A stretch of 64,000 nt of DNA from Dichomitus squalens LYAD-421 SS1 (GCF_000275845.1 NW_006766887.1:784725-848724), one strand, 5' to 3'; shown: positions 44,355 to 59,751, counted from the stretch's first letter. Numbers and translations are program-made. Notes: a model not told the origin generated them from the sequence alone.

Positions 44355-46035
44355 CTACACCTGCCCCGCGACGATGTTCAGGTTGTCTTGCCGCGGGCTG
44401 ACGTACTCGGGCACGCGGGGCTCGATCTTGCCCTGGTCTTCCGCTGCAGAACCCAGTCAGCTTGACGAGACGCCCGGGCGAGGGAGGCCGGGAAGGACGG
44501 GAGGGACGTACGCTTCGCGTGCCAAAAGTAGATGATGAGGCCGAGGATGACGACCGCGAACGCGGGGAAGTACAGCCAGTACACGGTGTAGTGCTGGGCC
44601 ACGTCGCGCGGTCAGCGTCCTGCCATCCTAGGCATCCATAGAGGAAGGAGAAGGAGGGGGGTTGGGGACTCACGAAGAGGAACAGCCCGAACAGCAGCCC
44701 GTAGAAGTCCGACGAGAGCAGGCTGAGGTTGTAGTACGCGGACGACGCCATGCGGTACAGGATCGGCGCGACCGTGTAGAGGATGAACATCGCGGCCGTG
44801 TACGCGACCAGCAGGCCGACTGCGCGCTCCGTCAGCGACGGCCCCGATAGCGACAGCACACGCGCGCGGATACAGATACTCACTCGTGGCCCCGTTCCAG
44901 CTCGCGGTGGTCATGTCGTGGTGCTCGAGGCCCGCGGCCTGGATGCCGTTGATGAGCACGCCCCACATGCCCAGCTGCCCGACGACCTCGTAGAGCGGGG
45001 ACCGGCGCACGAAGAACTCTTCCGTCGCGTTTGCTGTGCGGGGACGTCAGCGCTGCGCCCTGGGGGATGGCACGGAGGGTTCTCAGGGGGAGAGGGAGAC
45101 GCACTGAAGCCGTAGAGCGACGCGCCGACGAGCATGAAGACGTCGCCCTTCGCGCGACTGAGCGCGGGCCAGTCCTTGTCCGTGAGCTCGTCCGAGGCGA
45201 CGAGCATCCCGAGGCCCCCGACGCAGATGAAGATGCCCTGCGCGGCAGTTTCTGGTCAGGGGGACCTGTGAGAGCAAGCGTAGGGGGGTACGTACGAGGA
45301 GCTGCGTCCAGTGGTACTTCGGGCGCATGTAGATCCAGCAGAAGAGCAGGCATACGGGGATGGCCCACGCGTCGAGGAGCATGCAGGACAAAAGCGTCGT
45401 GTACTGGTATGCTTTGACGACCAGGAAGTTCCCTTCGACGTCGCACGCGGCGAGAATGAAGTCTAACAGCGAAAGTCAAATTCGGTAGTCATTCCTGATG
45501 TGGAGTGAGTGGACGTACACTTCCACCCGTCCTTCATGATCATCTTCAGCCATCCTACAAACCCGTATCGGTAGATCGTGTATGGTGTATAGATTACGAA
45601 TAAAGAGAAGTACCTGTCCACCCCTCGATCAATCCCTGAAGTTATCCTTTCCGACTATAGGCGTACTCACAGGAAGAAGGTCTGAGTCGTCGGCAAAGAC
45701 CAGTTCCGGTTCACAAGCTCCGTCGTCGTCACGTTCGTGCAGGTGATGCACAGCGAGACGACCTGCCCCGCCAGCAGCGACCAAACGAACCGCTTCGTCC
45801 AAAGGCTCGCGAACCGCCTCCATACGCTCGCGCAAAACGCGCCCACGGAGGAGTAGTCGAGCGGAGGGCGCGAAGCGGTCTCGGGCACGACGTCGACAGG
45901 CTCGCTCTCCACCCGCGAGACCTTCTGATCCAAGCTCAGGCTCGACTCCGTGCGCGCGGTCGGTCCTGATGGGCCGCCCTCGTACGGAGGGGCTTGTGCG
46001 TCCGCCTTGATGCTCTCCGGGGCCAGGTGCGACAT
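44355..46035 (-). CDS. SLC35F-type (DUF914) membrane transporter
   Basis: The start at 46035 gives an acidic, Pro/Ser-rich cytosolic N-terminus, then about ten membrane segments: FVWSLLAGQVVSLCITCTN (TM1), YFSLFVIYTPYTIYRYGF, LLSCMLLDAWAIPVCLLFCW, GIFICVGGLGMLVASDEL, GDVFMLVGASLYGF, GQLGMWGVLINGIQAAGLEH, GLLVAYTAAMFILYTVAPIL, FYGLLFGLFLF and YWLYFPAFAVVILGLIIYFW. It ends with EYVSPRQDNLNIVAGQV at 44355. NATEEFFVRRSPLYEVVGQL and VEGNFLVVKAYQYTTLLSCM are characteristic of the SLC35F1/F2/F6 group of the drug/metabolite transporter superfamily. The substrate is uncertain in fungi. About eight short introns were inferred and no broken segment was noticed. Confidence 0.85.
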
Positions 46036-46404
46036 GGTGTGCAGGTGCGCAAGAGGGTGCTAGTCGATGATTGCAAGGTCAATCGTGGGCTGTCTAGGGA
46101 CGGAGCAGCGGCTCGGACCAAAGGCGAATGTCACGAAGAGAAAAAGCCTGCCTAGGGGTCGACGAAAGGACGAGGAGGGCCAGACTCAACCTGGTACGGC
46201 GTTCTGTATGCCCGACCAAAGGTCCCACCCATGTCAATGATCTCCAAGGAGCGATCGACCTCTGCGCGCATGCATAATTTTCTTATCAGTTATCCTAAAT
46301 CGGGTTAGAATTTTGTGCCTGGACCTACATGTATTAATTTAGCTCTCATTAGGAGAGTGAACGCTCGTGTTAACGGCATCTTCCCATGCTACCTCGTGCT
46401 ATGT

Positions 46405-46951
46405 ACTATGGTGCAGTTCACTTAGTCACCACCAATGTTGTACGCAGTTAGGCGCGCGCTTAGGCGTCACGTGACTTGGCCTTAGGTTAGGTTCAACGGC
46501 TTTGACCCCCTCACCACACCAATACAGCCTGTTGTGCATCACTGCGACCTCAGACTTATCAATTATGTTCAGCAGTGGTAAAGTGCTAATCCTGAAAGCA
46601 CTAAAACTAGTATACTTTGGCATCTCATTGGTCAACATTCCAGAGGTTCTGCAGTCGAGCTGATCCAACAAGGGAGTGGCCGATACAGGCAACGGACGTC
46701 TCTTTACATTATGTAATAAAATGATTACCTCTTTAGTATATAGACGCCTATATCACGTGCTGCGGCCTTACTGGTGAGGTCACCTTCGCCAGTTTTGACC
46801 CAATTGAGAATCGCTTTTGGGGATTAGTTCCCCTATTCAAATCCTTGCAAATGGCAAATAACGGAAGTGTTTCGTGACAATCTGATGAAGTTACGAAGCG
46901 GCGCTTAACTGCGTACAAAAGTGGTGGTCTCTAAGTGAACTGCACCATAGT
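46405..46951. mobile_element. MITE-like element, 547 bp, with long terminal inverted repeats
   Basis: The first 21 bp (46405-46425, starting ACTATGGTGCAGTTC) are perfectly repeated in inverse at 46931-46951. The similarity continues inward with mismatches to about 50 bp on each side (ACCACCA and TTGTACGCAGTTA shared). The only longish internal frame (46426-46692, -) has no family resemblance. A target-site duplication is not clear; the flanks show at most a shared GT. Confidence 0.65.
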
Positions 46952-46952
46952 G

Positions 46953-47651
46953 TGACCCCAGAAGCTACGGATTAAGCGCCTGACCCCAGAAGCTACTGAC
47001 ACGCCTCCAGTTCTCGCATTTCCCTGTCAAAAAGTGTGCACAGGTTACACGCGAAAAGACGTACTTCCAAACTATCATTGTCTAAAAGAACGAAGGAAAT
47101 CGGAAGGGATTTGCTCCCGATACAAGTCAATCTCAGCAGGGTTTCAGGGGTTTGCTGACCTTGGTGAGCTGCCACAAAAAGATCTGCAGCGCCGATCTTT
47201 CTGTAACTTCGCAAAGTGTTCTGAAAATTCTCAATAAACTTTATTGTTCAGTCTCCGATGGGTTCCGGGTTGCAGTATTCGAAAGATAGGAAGAGGTCTC
47301 TCGAGCGTGACATTCAGCCACTGACCGAGATAAAGCTGACTTTCAATCGGAGCGCTTCGACAATGTTGCCCCGGCCAACTTCGCTATCAAACGACTGATA
47401 ACAGCGGTGTTTAAATCGGCAGTCTTCGGCATTGTGACCATCCATGACAATCTATGGGCGCCTTTCCGTAGCTTCTGGGGTCAGACGTGTAATTCCGCGA
47501 TGCTCAATGCAAACCTCCACCGATTTTCTCCATATTTCACACGTATGTACTGTCCAGGATGCAAATGAAGTGTGCGAAGTCTGAAATGTATGAGAGAGGA
47601 AGGGAGGGAGATAACCATGAAATACGTTATGGGTCGTAGCTTCTGGGGTCA
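46953..47651. mobile_element. Nested inverted-repeat elements sharing a 16 bp terminus
   Basis: TGACCCCAGAAGCTAC occurs at 46953-46968 and 46981-46996, and its inverse GTAGCTTCTGGGGTCA at 47468-47483 and 47636-47651. The inner pair bounds 503 bp and the outer pair 699 bp, so one element appears inserted inside, or duplicated against, another copy of itself. The outer left end starts 1 nt after the preceding element. No transposase frame is recognised. Confidence 0.55.
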
Positions 47652-48129
47652 TACTAGTAGTAGCCTAGTGCAGGACTTCGCGCAAGAGTTGGCGACATCG
47701 AGGGATTGGTCCACGATCATGCTCTGGCTTGGAAGGAGCCCCCTAAGCTTGGACAGTTCAAGCTTGATCTGGTGTGGATGGAGACTATTAGCGGGCGCTG
47801 TGTTGCTTGAAGTAAGCTGATCCATGTTTAGCGACGTTGGCCCAATCCGATTGCGACGTCTATGGGCCTCAGTAGCGAGTTAAAGGCCCACCCTCAGGGG
47901 GAGGAATAACATTTGCACCTTATTCGTAATACCTCCTCTGTCGCCATGCATACGAATGCTGCGATATGAATCGAACTCGTCTCAACCGAAGGACGAGGAG
48001 CACGATGTAGATTATTTATGAACGATAAGAAATATTTAGGGCAGTGATACCCCATTCCCACACGCAGCGACAGACGCGCGGAGTCCGACCTTGTTCCTTC
48101 CAACCACGACCCCGACCTCATTGCAAAAC

Positions 48130-50812
<2,683 letters not shown>

Positions 50813-52308
50813 AAGTTGATCGAGCATTGCTGAAAGGAGACTAGCGTCGATGACCGGCTACTCAAGCTTGCGATTCGTTGCGTAAGGACGAGATGTGGGT
50901 GTACCACCGGGGTCTGTGTATTGCTCTATGTTGCTATTACATCGTTGCTGAACATTATGGCTTTGGGTGCACATGTTGTCAGCCTTGAAGCTTGACGGTG
51001 CACGAACCCCGTCACCTTGTGCACACGAGCCACGACCGTATACAACGCTCGGTCTCTTGTTTGCCATGGGAAGGACGTTGCTCGCGTAGCTTCGGGTGAA
51101 GACGCTGATTGCGTGATTACGACTTGTCCTGCTTGCGCGTGACTGGCGCTCCGTCAAGACGAGCGTGAATTCGTTGGGTCACAGGTGCGTCTGGAAAGCG
51201 GCGCAGAAGGGTCGTGAGGAAGCCATTGCGCTCATGAGGTTCGCATGTTGCGCCAGGCAGCGAGAAGCTTCTCGACATGGTTTAATCACTCGAGTCAGTC
51301 TCGCACAGCGCTTCTAGGGCCAACCAATAGCATGTTCGGAATGCGATTGGCTCGCAGTTTGCCACCAAGGCAGGGGTAACGTCATGTCAGCAGGCTGTCC
51401 GCCGACCTATGTCCGATGGCCTTCTGTCCCTTCTACCTGCCTGGCTCTTACTCTATCTCCTCCCGATGGCGCAGGCGTACGTGCCTACGTATCGTCATGC
51501 GACCGTTGGGATCGTGCGGGCATGCGCTCTGAGCAGGCGATGCGACCGATCTGGTCGCGGTTTACCACATCCCACCGCGTCTGACCCCTTCTCTCCCGGA
51601 CTGGGGCAACTCACGGCAGTACCGGCCTATCACGGCTCGATCCCGCTTGCGAAAGCGGTCCGTCGACTTCCCTCCGTGTGCTATACATTTTCCATTTCTG
51701 ACGACCGGGCTTTCCAGATTGATCCTGCCGGACCGGACGCGAGTACGAGACAGGCGAATCAGTGATTCGTGCGGGGAGGCGGGAAAACCCAAATGCAACA
51801 GGTTGCATGCCCCTGTCCGCGCGTGAATGTTTCACTTCGCATGAACGATAGTACACCGCCCGCTCCGCAACTTTCGCATCTCACTGTCTGCAACCGAGCC
51901 GGCCCTCGCATCTGAGCATCGCCCGCGTCCGGTCAGGATCGTTGGCAGCTAGCAGACAGACGATGGTGACGGCACGCTCGCGGGCTTCTCAGGCTACTCT
52001 CTGCCACTTGCTCAACGCCACACGAAGCCATCTTCGAAACATTCCCGTTCTAGCGGGGGACTGTCAAGGATGCATTTCCCGCCGATCCCCGACCGCAGCC
52101 ACGCACTGAGGAGGGGATTTCGAGTGGGAACTGGGATCCATCCTACCTCTCCCCCCCACTCGCTCGCTCCGCGGACCTCCCGCTAGCTGCATTTAGGACG
52201 CCCGTTTACGCGACTACATATAAACATCGACAGTAGTCACCTAACTGCGCCGGCGCCCGTTCATCTACTCTTATCCCCTACTCAACCCCTCCTCGAGCCA
52301 TCTCAGCA
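50813..52308. other. 1.5 kb intergenic region, only a promoter recognised
   Basis: No gene with recognisable similarity on either strand. The right end carries a TATA box (52219-52224) and pyrimidine-rich tracts ahead of the first amidase gene. Confidence 0.5.
52219..52224 (+). promoter_or_regulatory. TATA box of amidase copy 1
   Basis: TATAAA 85 nt upstream of the ATG at 52309, a usual fungal distance that supports the chosen start. Confidence 0.5.
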
Positions 52309-55300
52309 ATGTGGCCCTTCTCCACTTCGGCGTACATCGAAGTTTCACGCAGGAAGCTCCTAGTGCGCCAAGAGGCTCTGCGTGCAGCGCGTACACGATC
52401 TTTCGTTCCTGAGGGAATAGAAGAGAGTATCTTACGCGCGACAGGTCTGTTTCTGTCTTCTATCAACGTTCGCGGGAACGCATCGCTCACCTTCGACTTC
52501 TTCCAACCTAAAGCGAAGGAGATTGTCGAGCGTATCTCTAAGGGCGAGTGGACCGCGTCCGAGGTGCTCGAAGCCTACATCTCGCGCGCGCTTCTCTCGC
52601 AGGACCTGACCAACTGCCTAACCGAAGGTCTGCAATCCTCATATCTCTTCCCTGCTCGACTGAGAAATTTGCTGACATCCTTGAATGGGTGCCGACTTCT
52701 AGTGTTCTTCCGCGAGGCGCGTGCACAGGCAAAAGCGCTTGATGCTGAGTTTGCCTCAACGGGAAAGATTCGCGGCCCGCTCCATGGAGTCCCTGTGAGC
52801 TTCAAGGATGTCTGTCAGTGACTGCTTACACCCGTGTCTTGAATTCTACGTGCTGAAACCTGCCTCTCGTGAAGTCGACGTCAAGGGATACGACACTACC
52901 ATGGGCTTCTCGACACGGGCTCACAGGCCCTGCTTTGAGGATGCACAGGTGCGTCTAAGGACCTTTGTCTGTATATGAGCGGTTCGCCCGCAGCCTGTAG
53001 GCGGTCGGTATGCGGTTCTAGCGTCTTTCTTGACGCTGCGATCCCTGCCGCTCTCATTTATTGATGGGCGCCAGTGCCCACAGGCTAATGGAATTGATCA
53101 TCGGTGCCTGATGTAATGGACGACTGCCATCTATTGTTTTTCGACCCGTCGCCATATGTCTTCTATTGCCCGTCACTCACCGAACTTCACCTTTTCGTAC
53201 CTAGGTTGTGGCTCTCGTCCGTCAGGCGGGTGGCATCCCCATCGCGAAGACCAATGTGGCGCAGCTAGTTTTCTTCTTCGAGTGCACTAACCCCGTATGG
53301 GGTCGTACCCTCAATCCTTATTCCCGCTCGTATACGTGCGGAGGGACTAGCGGTGGCGAAGCCGCTCTTCTCGGCATGGATGGTGCTGCTCTCGGCTGGG
53401 GAACCGACATTGGTGGCTCTCTAAGGTCGGTCAGCACAACATCCTCTGGATAGTTCACATGCCTTGTCAAAGCAGCTCCAAACATTGATGCTGACATATT
53501 AACGCTCTGTTCCGATAGGATCCCTGCGTCATTTTGCGGTATCTACTCGCTGAAGCCTGGCTGGGGGAGAATCAGCACGGCCGGTGCAATCGGTACGCGT
53601 CTTTCCAACGCCATATGTGTCAGAGTTATGTTTGTCTCCGAGGACGCTCCCGTCGCCGATTAGCCTGGTGGTATGCATGGGACGCTCATGTTTGTTCGCA
53701 CGCAGGTACATGGCCCGGGTTCGAGGCGATCCGCACTGTGGCAGGGCCAATGGGAAGGTGAGTGCCAATGCTGCCACTGCACGCGGCAGCCCATCCAATA
53801 AGACTCCCTTCTCTGATCGCCGCGGACATAATGGAAACCTTGCTCGCCTATGACACAATGGGCATGCCACCACGTTTCTTATCGACACGCTGCGCTCTGC
53901 GATGGTGCCGCGGGATCACATCGGAAATCTGCTGCGCTCTCAACTCACATACGGACGCCACTGCAAATGACCAACCACGACGCATTCGTTCTCACGGCAG
54001 ATCCGTGGAGGACGTCGAGCTTGGCGCACGCCTCGTCTTCGGCAAACTGGGTACCGAGTACGACCCCGCGCCAGTACCGTATCGAGAGCCGGACATGCCG
54101 CAGAAGCTGCGCTTTGGGTTCTACATCTCAGGTGCGTGGCCGGCAGCTTCCTGCTATCGCTTTCTCCGCCTTCGTTTCCCGTTCCACTCGGAGGTCTCGT
54201 CTTCTATGCTTGCGCTTCTCGCTTTCGTGGTCCTAACAGGCCGGCGGTTCCCATCCTCGGAGTAGGCCCCTCGCGGGGCTCAATCCCGCGGTCTGGCGCT
54301 ATTTTGGATAGAATGCGCCTCGCGACCTCTGAGTGCAGCCGGAAACATGCTTCCAGCCAAACTTTCACCTGATATTTTTGTGGCCTGTCGGAAATGAATG
54401 ACGGAGCGTGAGGGGCTGATGTCGGAGGTACAGACAACTTCGTCAAGCCGTCCCCCGCGAACCAGCGGGCGGTGCTCGAAGCGGTTGAAGCGCTGCGTCG
54501 CGCAGGCCACGAATGCATCGAATTCACAGTGCCACAAGGTTTGTCTCTTCTCGTCCTCGTGCGCCAGGCGCGGCTTTGACCTAGGCGCTCTACAGCACCC
54601 CGAGCCATGGAGATCTTCATAGGCCTCACGGCAGCAGATGGCTACAAGACCCTCGCTGCAGAGCTTGGGAACGATCCAGTTGTAAGTAGATACATTGCCC
54701 GGTACCGCTATCAGACCTTGAGCCCCAGCTGACTGAACATGATTCCAGGAACCTGGCGTGTCATCCCTCCTGCTTGGTCCGTGGCTGTATGGTGCGTCAC
54801 TCGTGCTGACGTCCCGGCCGGACGATATCTCCGGTACTCATCCTATCCCGTTTCCCTTCCGCCTCAGGCTGGGTGCGGAATAGCATGGCCTGGATGATAG
54901 GGAAACTATTCAAGGACGACAAACTGTCCGGCACCGTGCGCGCAGCGTCCTGCAAGTCCGTGCAGGAATTCCACAACTGGGTTCGGCAACGAGACGACTA
55001 CTCCCGCATGTTCTACCGTGAGGTCCGTACTCTGCCTCATCGCACCATATCCATGTCATGCTCACTTACGTGGCTCCTGCATCAGGTCTGGGATGGGCAT
55101 GGGTTTGACGGCCTTTTGGCGCCTGTGCTGGCGCTGCCGGCATTGCCCCACGAGTAGGTGTCCATCATGTCTCCGCCCGCCGCATCGTGACATTCACCAC
55201 GCCGTCCACAGTTCCTGCAAGTTCCTCTCCGCTCTCGCGGCCTCCACGCTCCTTTACAACACGGTTGACAGCCCCGTTGGCGTCATCCCCGTCACGCACG

Positions 55301-55584
55301 TCCGCCTGTCGGATGCCGCGACGACCGAGTGGACGAACCCACACATCGGGGCCGGACACGGGTCGCCTGTGGTCGAGAAGCTTCTGTATGGGAAACCGGA
55401 CGAACACGGGATCGGGAGGGGCGGCTTCTACGACGCAGAGAAGATGGCGGGCATCCCCGTGGGCATTCAGATCGTCGGCAAAAAGTGGGAAGAGGAGAAG
55501 GTCATCGAGATGATGAAGGTTGTCGACCGGGCCTTAGGACCCAGGCCGTTCGGACCCCTGGCCTGGGAGAAACAAGGTCGATGA
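52309..55584 (+). CDS. Amidase-signature hydrolase, copy 1
   Basis: The start is MWPFSTSAYIEVSRRKLLVR. Spliced exons give AKEIVERISKGEWTASEVLE, IRGPLHGVPVSFKDVC (catalytic Lys), VDVKGYDTTMGFSTRAHRPC, VVALVRQAGGIPIAKTNVAQ, the signature CGGTSGGEAALLGMDGAALG (cis-Ser), GTDIGGSLRIPASFCGIYSL (nucleophile Ser), then GPMGR, VEDVELGARLVFG, YVKPSP-like NFVKPSPANQRAVLEAVEAL, WVRNSMAWMIGKLFKDDKLS and a C-terminal VIPVTHVRLSDAATTEWTNP...GIPVGIQIVGKKWEEEKV, ending WEKQGR at 55584. The complete Ser-cisSer-Lys triad is present. The family hydrolyses aliphatic or fatty-acid amides; substrate unknown. At least 14 introns, two of them long (52951-53204 and about 54131-54438). Tandem with copy 2 and similar throughout. 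Confidence 0.85.
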
Positions 55585-56886
55585 GCTTAGCCTGCATAGC
55601 AGGAGCGCGGTGAGTCACGGGGCCGTTTTTGCTACCCTCATAGCCTTGTCTGATACCTGATGCCCTTGGTAGACGACTACTGTACATCCGACTCGACACT
55701 ACGACATTCTATTTGGCCCGGGATGTTTGCTATCCTATACGTTTATAATTGCTGTACTAACTCTCCCTTGTTGCTGCTGGATCCGCTCATACGTATGCGC
55801 TGGTTTCCCTCTTTTCTCTGTATATCTCACATGGTAATCATGTAGTGCGCGGTCATTATGCCAGCGAAGAGCTCCCAATTCTCATGTGGCCAGGGCTGCA
55901 GAACGGAAGGGGTGCCTGTGGGTGCCTATGGATGCAAGTTCACATATCAACCCGACAGCAGGGCTGCCGTGATCGACGAATATGAGCGGCCAGGCGATCG
56001 ACTGCCGACCAGGGGCAACTCCGCACGCACGATCGACAGAAAATTCCTAGACTCGCCCGATGGAACACACAAGTGTCTCATATGCAAAGACTGGTTAGTC
56101 TAGACTTGGGACTCCATTCGGGCCGCGACCAGGCGTGGAGGCGAAATTGTTTCACGGCCGACTACAGCTCGGTCATGTGCCGGCGCTCAGATGGGGGGTT
56201 CAATGCGACGAGAAGGCCTTAGCGGCCTTGGGCTTGTGTGAAACATTTTTGGGAAACCCTAGCTGGTAGTCTCACCTTCTACAGCATTTGCAGGGGCGAG
56301 CGGCTAGCCGGCTACAACGTCTGCTCGTGCGCTATCGGCGTGCGCGTTGGCAACATGGAGCATCCGCGGAGGGTTTTCATCGGACTCGCCTCTCGAACGA
56401 GCTGACAAGCTGATTGGATGGTGGTGATTGATCGCGGCACGTTGTCTCCTGAAGCATCAGCGATTTCCCACTCAAGCTAGCCTCAACGAAACAGAACCAA
56501 GTCCGGCGTCGGCATGTGGCCACAGGCTGGGGTGCGCCGAGATGAAAGCCTTCCAAAGCCCCTGCGTCCCACATGAGTGCATCCCTCGAGATCGGTTTCT
56601 CCCTGACTCTGGAGCTTCTTCCTTGTGGTTGCCACGTGTTTTCAGCGGAATGCACTCATTGACAGTATGTGCTGCCTTGGCGAGTATGTGTCTCAGGGTC
56701 GTCAAATATTGGCTCGAGAGCATTGTCATCTCGCGTACTAGCTGTTCCGTTGCGCGTGCGATCTTGATGTCCATGGACCGAGTACCCCAATCAATGACGT
56801 GCGGGCCCGGGAGAGTATAAATTGAGGCTGCGCTGGCATGAGCGATCCCTTGAAGCTTGTTCAACCTTGGTTCCTCCACTGGCAGA
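55585..56886. other. 1.3 kb intergenic region with TATA-containing promoter at its end
   Basis: Separates the amidase paralogues. Small frames only. The promoter of copy 2 is at the right end. Confidence 0.5.
56816..56821 (+). promoter_or_regulatory. TATA box of amidase copy 2
   Basis: TATAAA lies 71 nt before the ATG at 56887 but only 22 nt before the in-frame ATG at 56838. This favours 56887, which also gives the MWPFS start shared with copy 1. Confidence 0.5.
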
Positions 56887-59751
56887 TGTGGCCCTTCTCA
56901 CCAGTTTACGAGCAAGTTTCCAGGCGGAAGCAGGCTGCCCGGGCCGAAGCCCTCGCCGCGGTCAGGGGTGAAGCCTTCGCTGACGCTACGGAGCAATACA
57001 TACGTGCAACCGGTAAGGTTAACGTTAACCTTGTTGTCTCTAGAGCGTCTAACTGACATCGCATCTAGCATCCGAGATTGTCCAGCGCATCTCTCAGGGC
57101 GAATGGACGGCGTCTCAGGTCCTCGAAGCCTACCTCGCTCGAGCGGTCTTAGCTCAAGGCTTGACAAACTGCCTGACAGAGGGTTTGTATACATTCTGCG
57201 TATTCCAAGGCGAAACAGCCATGCTCATGCTCAACCCCCCACGTTCGCTCTAGTCTTCTTCTCGCAGGCTCGCGCAGAAGCGACGGCGCTAGACGAAGAG
57301 TTCACATTAACGGGCAAGATACGGGGCCCTCTGCACGGGGTTCCCGTGAGCTTCAAGGATATCTGTTGGTCATTTGCCTGGGTTGCACTTGCACATTGCA
57401 ACTAACGCGTGTTCTTCCTTTCTTCTAAACAAGTCGACGTCAAAGGCTACGATACCACCATGGGCTACTCGTCCTATGCCGACAAGCCCGCGTCTGAGGA
57501 CGCGCATGTGAGTGGAGTTTCGCCGAAATGAATGGTCCTCGCCGATCCTCCTCTTTCGTCGTGAGAGCATGTGCATCCTCCGACATTCGGTATGTTCCTT
57601 GACATCATGGTCCTTACTAGTTGCTTCTTGGGGATAGGTCGTTGCGATGGTTCGAGCGGCAGGAGGAATCCCTATTGCTAAGACCAACTTATCCCAAATG
57701 ATGTTCTTCTTTGAGTGCGCAAACCCTGTCTGGGGACGTTCCTTGAATCCATACAGCAAATCATATTCGTCCGGTGGCTCCAGCGGCGGCGAAGCTGCGT
57801 TACTCGCTATGGACGGCTCCGCTCTCGGGTGGGGTTCCGACATCGGTGGTTCACTGAGGTCAGTACATCCGCGGAAGCCTCCGGTAGTGTTCAACAGAAA
57901 CCATTCAGCCAAGGACTGACGTTAGATCGTCTCGCTAGGATTCCTGCGTCAATGTGCGGTATCTATTCCCTCAAACCCGGCTGGAGTCGCATCAGTATGA
58001 CCGGGACACAGGGTACGCATTCCCGACCATCCCGGAACCCGAGCGTGCTTCTCCATTGTGGCGTCTTCGCCGTCGGCGCTCGTTGGAAGTGCATGCGCTG
58101 ACACCTCCGCTCCGCAGATACCTACCCTGGCATCGAAGGTGTCCGCTCTACACTGGGGCCAATGGCTCGGTGAGTCCGCACGGAGCGCCCTCAACTGTCA
58201 GATAACCTTGCAGATACTAAGAGGCATCATTCTTCTCCCGTCCGCGTCCCTGTTGATATTCGTGCGTGACACTCACGTGGGCATCGTGAACCCGTTTCAT
58301 ACGGAGCAGCTCCGTGGAAGATCTTGAGCTCGCTGCGCGCCTGGTCTTCGGGATACAAGGTGCGGAGTTCGACCCTGCCCCGCTGTCGTACCGGGACGTC
58401 CGGCTTCCTGCAAAGTTGCGTCTCGGGTATTACTTGTCCGGTGCGTCTTTCTTGTCCTCGTGTATGTGGTCCCTGCCGTCGGTTGAGTTCAATAAGTCAG
58501 TCAACGTGCCTTACCACGGCTGCAATTGTCGACGAACTACTGAACCAAGTTGTACCGAGTCTCATAAATCACTAACGTGAATGGTTTGTCTCAGATGGCT
58601 ACGTGAAGGCTTCACCCGCTTGCCAACGTGCCGTGCTCAAGGCAGTGGAGGCGCTCCGCAAGGCTGGGCATGAATGCGTCGAATTCGAGTTTCCACAAGG
58701 TACGCATTCATCGACTGCGCGTTTACTGGTGTGGCTGCAGTTCTGACGTCTTCCACAGCGGCAGAAGCAATGGAGATATACATGTCTATCACAACCGCCG
58801 ACGGTCTCAGGACGATGCAGGAACCCCTCAACGGTGATCCGATGGTGAGTTCCCTGCATCCAGTTTCCCCGGCCCCGCGATAGTATTCACATTCAAACTA
58901 TGTTAGGAACCGGGGATATCCACAACGATATTGAGCGCTTCGCTGCCAAGTCCGTGCCACCTGCCTTCCCGTCATGCTGTCTGACTGACGGCGGGACATG
59001 AAATTACCACAGAAATTGCGCGCATGATCATTGCATGGGTTGCAAAATGTATCTTAGGCGACATCGTGTTTGTCAGGACCACGCGCGGGACGGGTTACAC
59101 AACCGTGCAAGAGTACCACAAGTCGGTGGTTCGACGGAATGCGTATGCGCGTATGTTCGAGAAGCAGGTGCGTCCCGCTACTTGGGGGGCATCTCCCGGT
59201 ACGCCCGCCGACGGCGCTCATGGCTGACACTATCTCCAAAGGTGTGGGAGAAGCATAACTTAGACGGCATCATTGCTCCTGTGATCGCATTGCCTGCAGT
59301 GCCCCACGGGTGAGAGAACGGCCCATCGTGTTCTACCGTCCACTTCGGGTATACTGACTACGCGGTATTGCGAAGGGCATGCAAGTATGTCTCCCCCATC
59401 GCCGCCGGGGTTTGCCATTACAACGTCTTGAACCTCCCCGTTGGTGTGGTCCCCGTCACGCGCGTCCGCACGACCGACATTGCGACCGCCGAATGGACGA
59501 ACCCCAAGGTCGGCCCTGGGCACGGCTCGCCCCTTCTCGAGCGGCTGCTGTACGGCACGCTCGATAGGGCCGTCGGGCACGGCACCGGTGGGCTATACAA
59601 CGCCGAGAAGATGGCAGGCATGCCGGTCGGCGTGCAGGTGGTAGGGCGAAGGTGGGAGGACGAGAAAGTCATTGAAATGATGAAGGTGCTGGATCATGCC
59701 CTAGGCCCGAGGGGTTTCGGACCTCTCAACTGGGTGGAGCAGAAAGAGTGA
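56887..59751 (+). CDS. Amidase-signature hydrolase, copy 2
   Basis: The start at 56887 (MWPFSPVYEQVSRRKQAARA) parallels copy 1. Segments follow in the same order: ASEIVQRISQGEWTASQVLE, IRGPLHGVPVSFKDIC (Lys), VDVKGYDTTMGYSSYADKPA, VVAMVRAAGGIPIAKTNLSQ, SSGGSSGGEAALLAMDGSAL (cis-Ser), GSDIGGSLRIPASMCGIYSL (nucleophile Ser), YPGIEGVRSTLGPMAR, SVEDLELAARLVFGIQGAEF, DGYVKASPACQRAVLKAVEA, AAEAMEIYMSITTADGLRTM, TVQEYHKSVVRRNAYARMFE, and a C-terminus VVPVTRVRTTDIATAEWTNP ... NAEKMAGMPVGVQVVGRRWE ending WVEQKE at 59751. The catalytic triad is intact. Copy 2 has the canonical GGSSGG where copy 1 has GGTSGG. It arose by tandem duplication; divergence is scattered along the protein, so it is not very recent. 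Confidence 0.85.

Larger units (their letters stand above)
46036..48129. other. 2.1 kb AT-richer, gene-free island of MITE-like elements
   Basis: Base composition drops clearly in 46250-47850 compared with the flanks. At least two families of inverted-repeat elements are present (46405-46951 and 46953-47651). No transposase is recognisable. Confidence 0.6.

Noticed and set aside
54240..54310. tRNA-like fold within an amidase intron (GCGGG/CCCGC stem with 7 nt loop)
   Set aside because: The loop does not match the TTCRANY consensus and no matching acceptor, D or anticodon arms were found.
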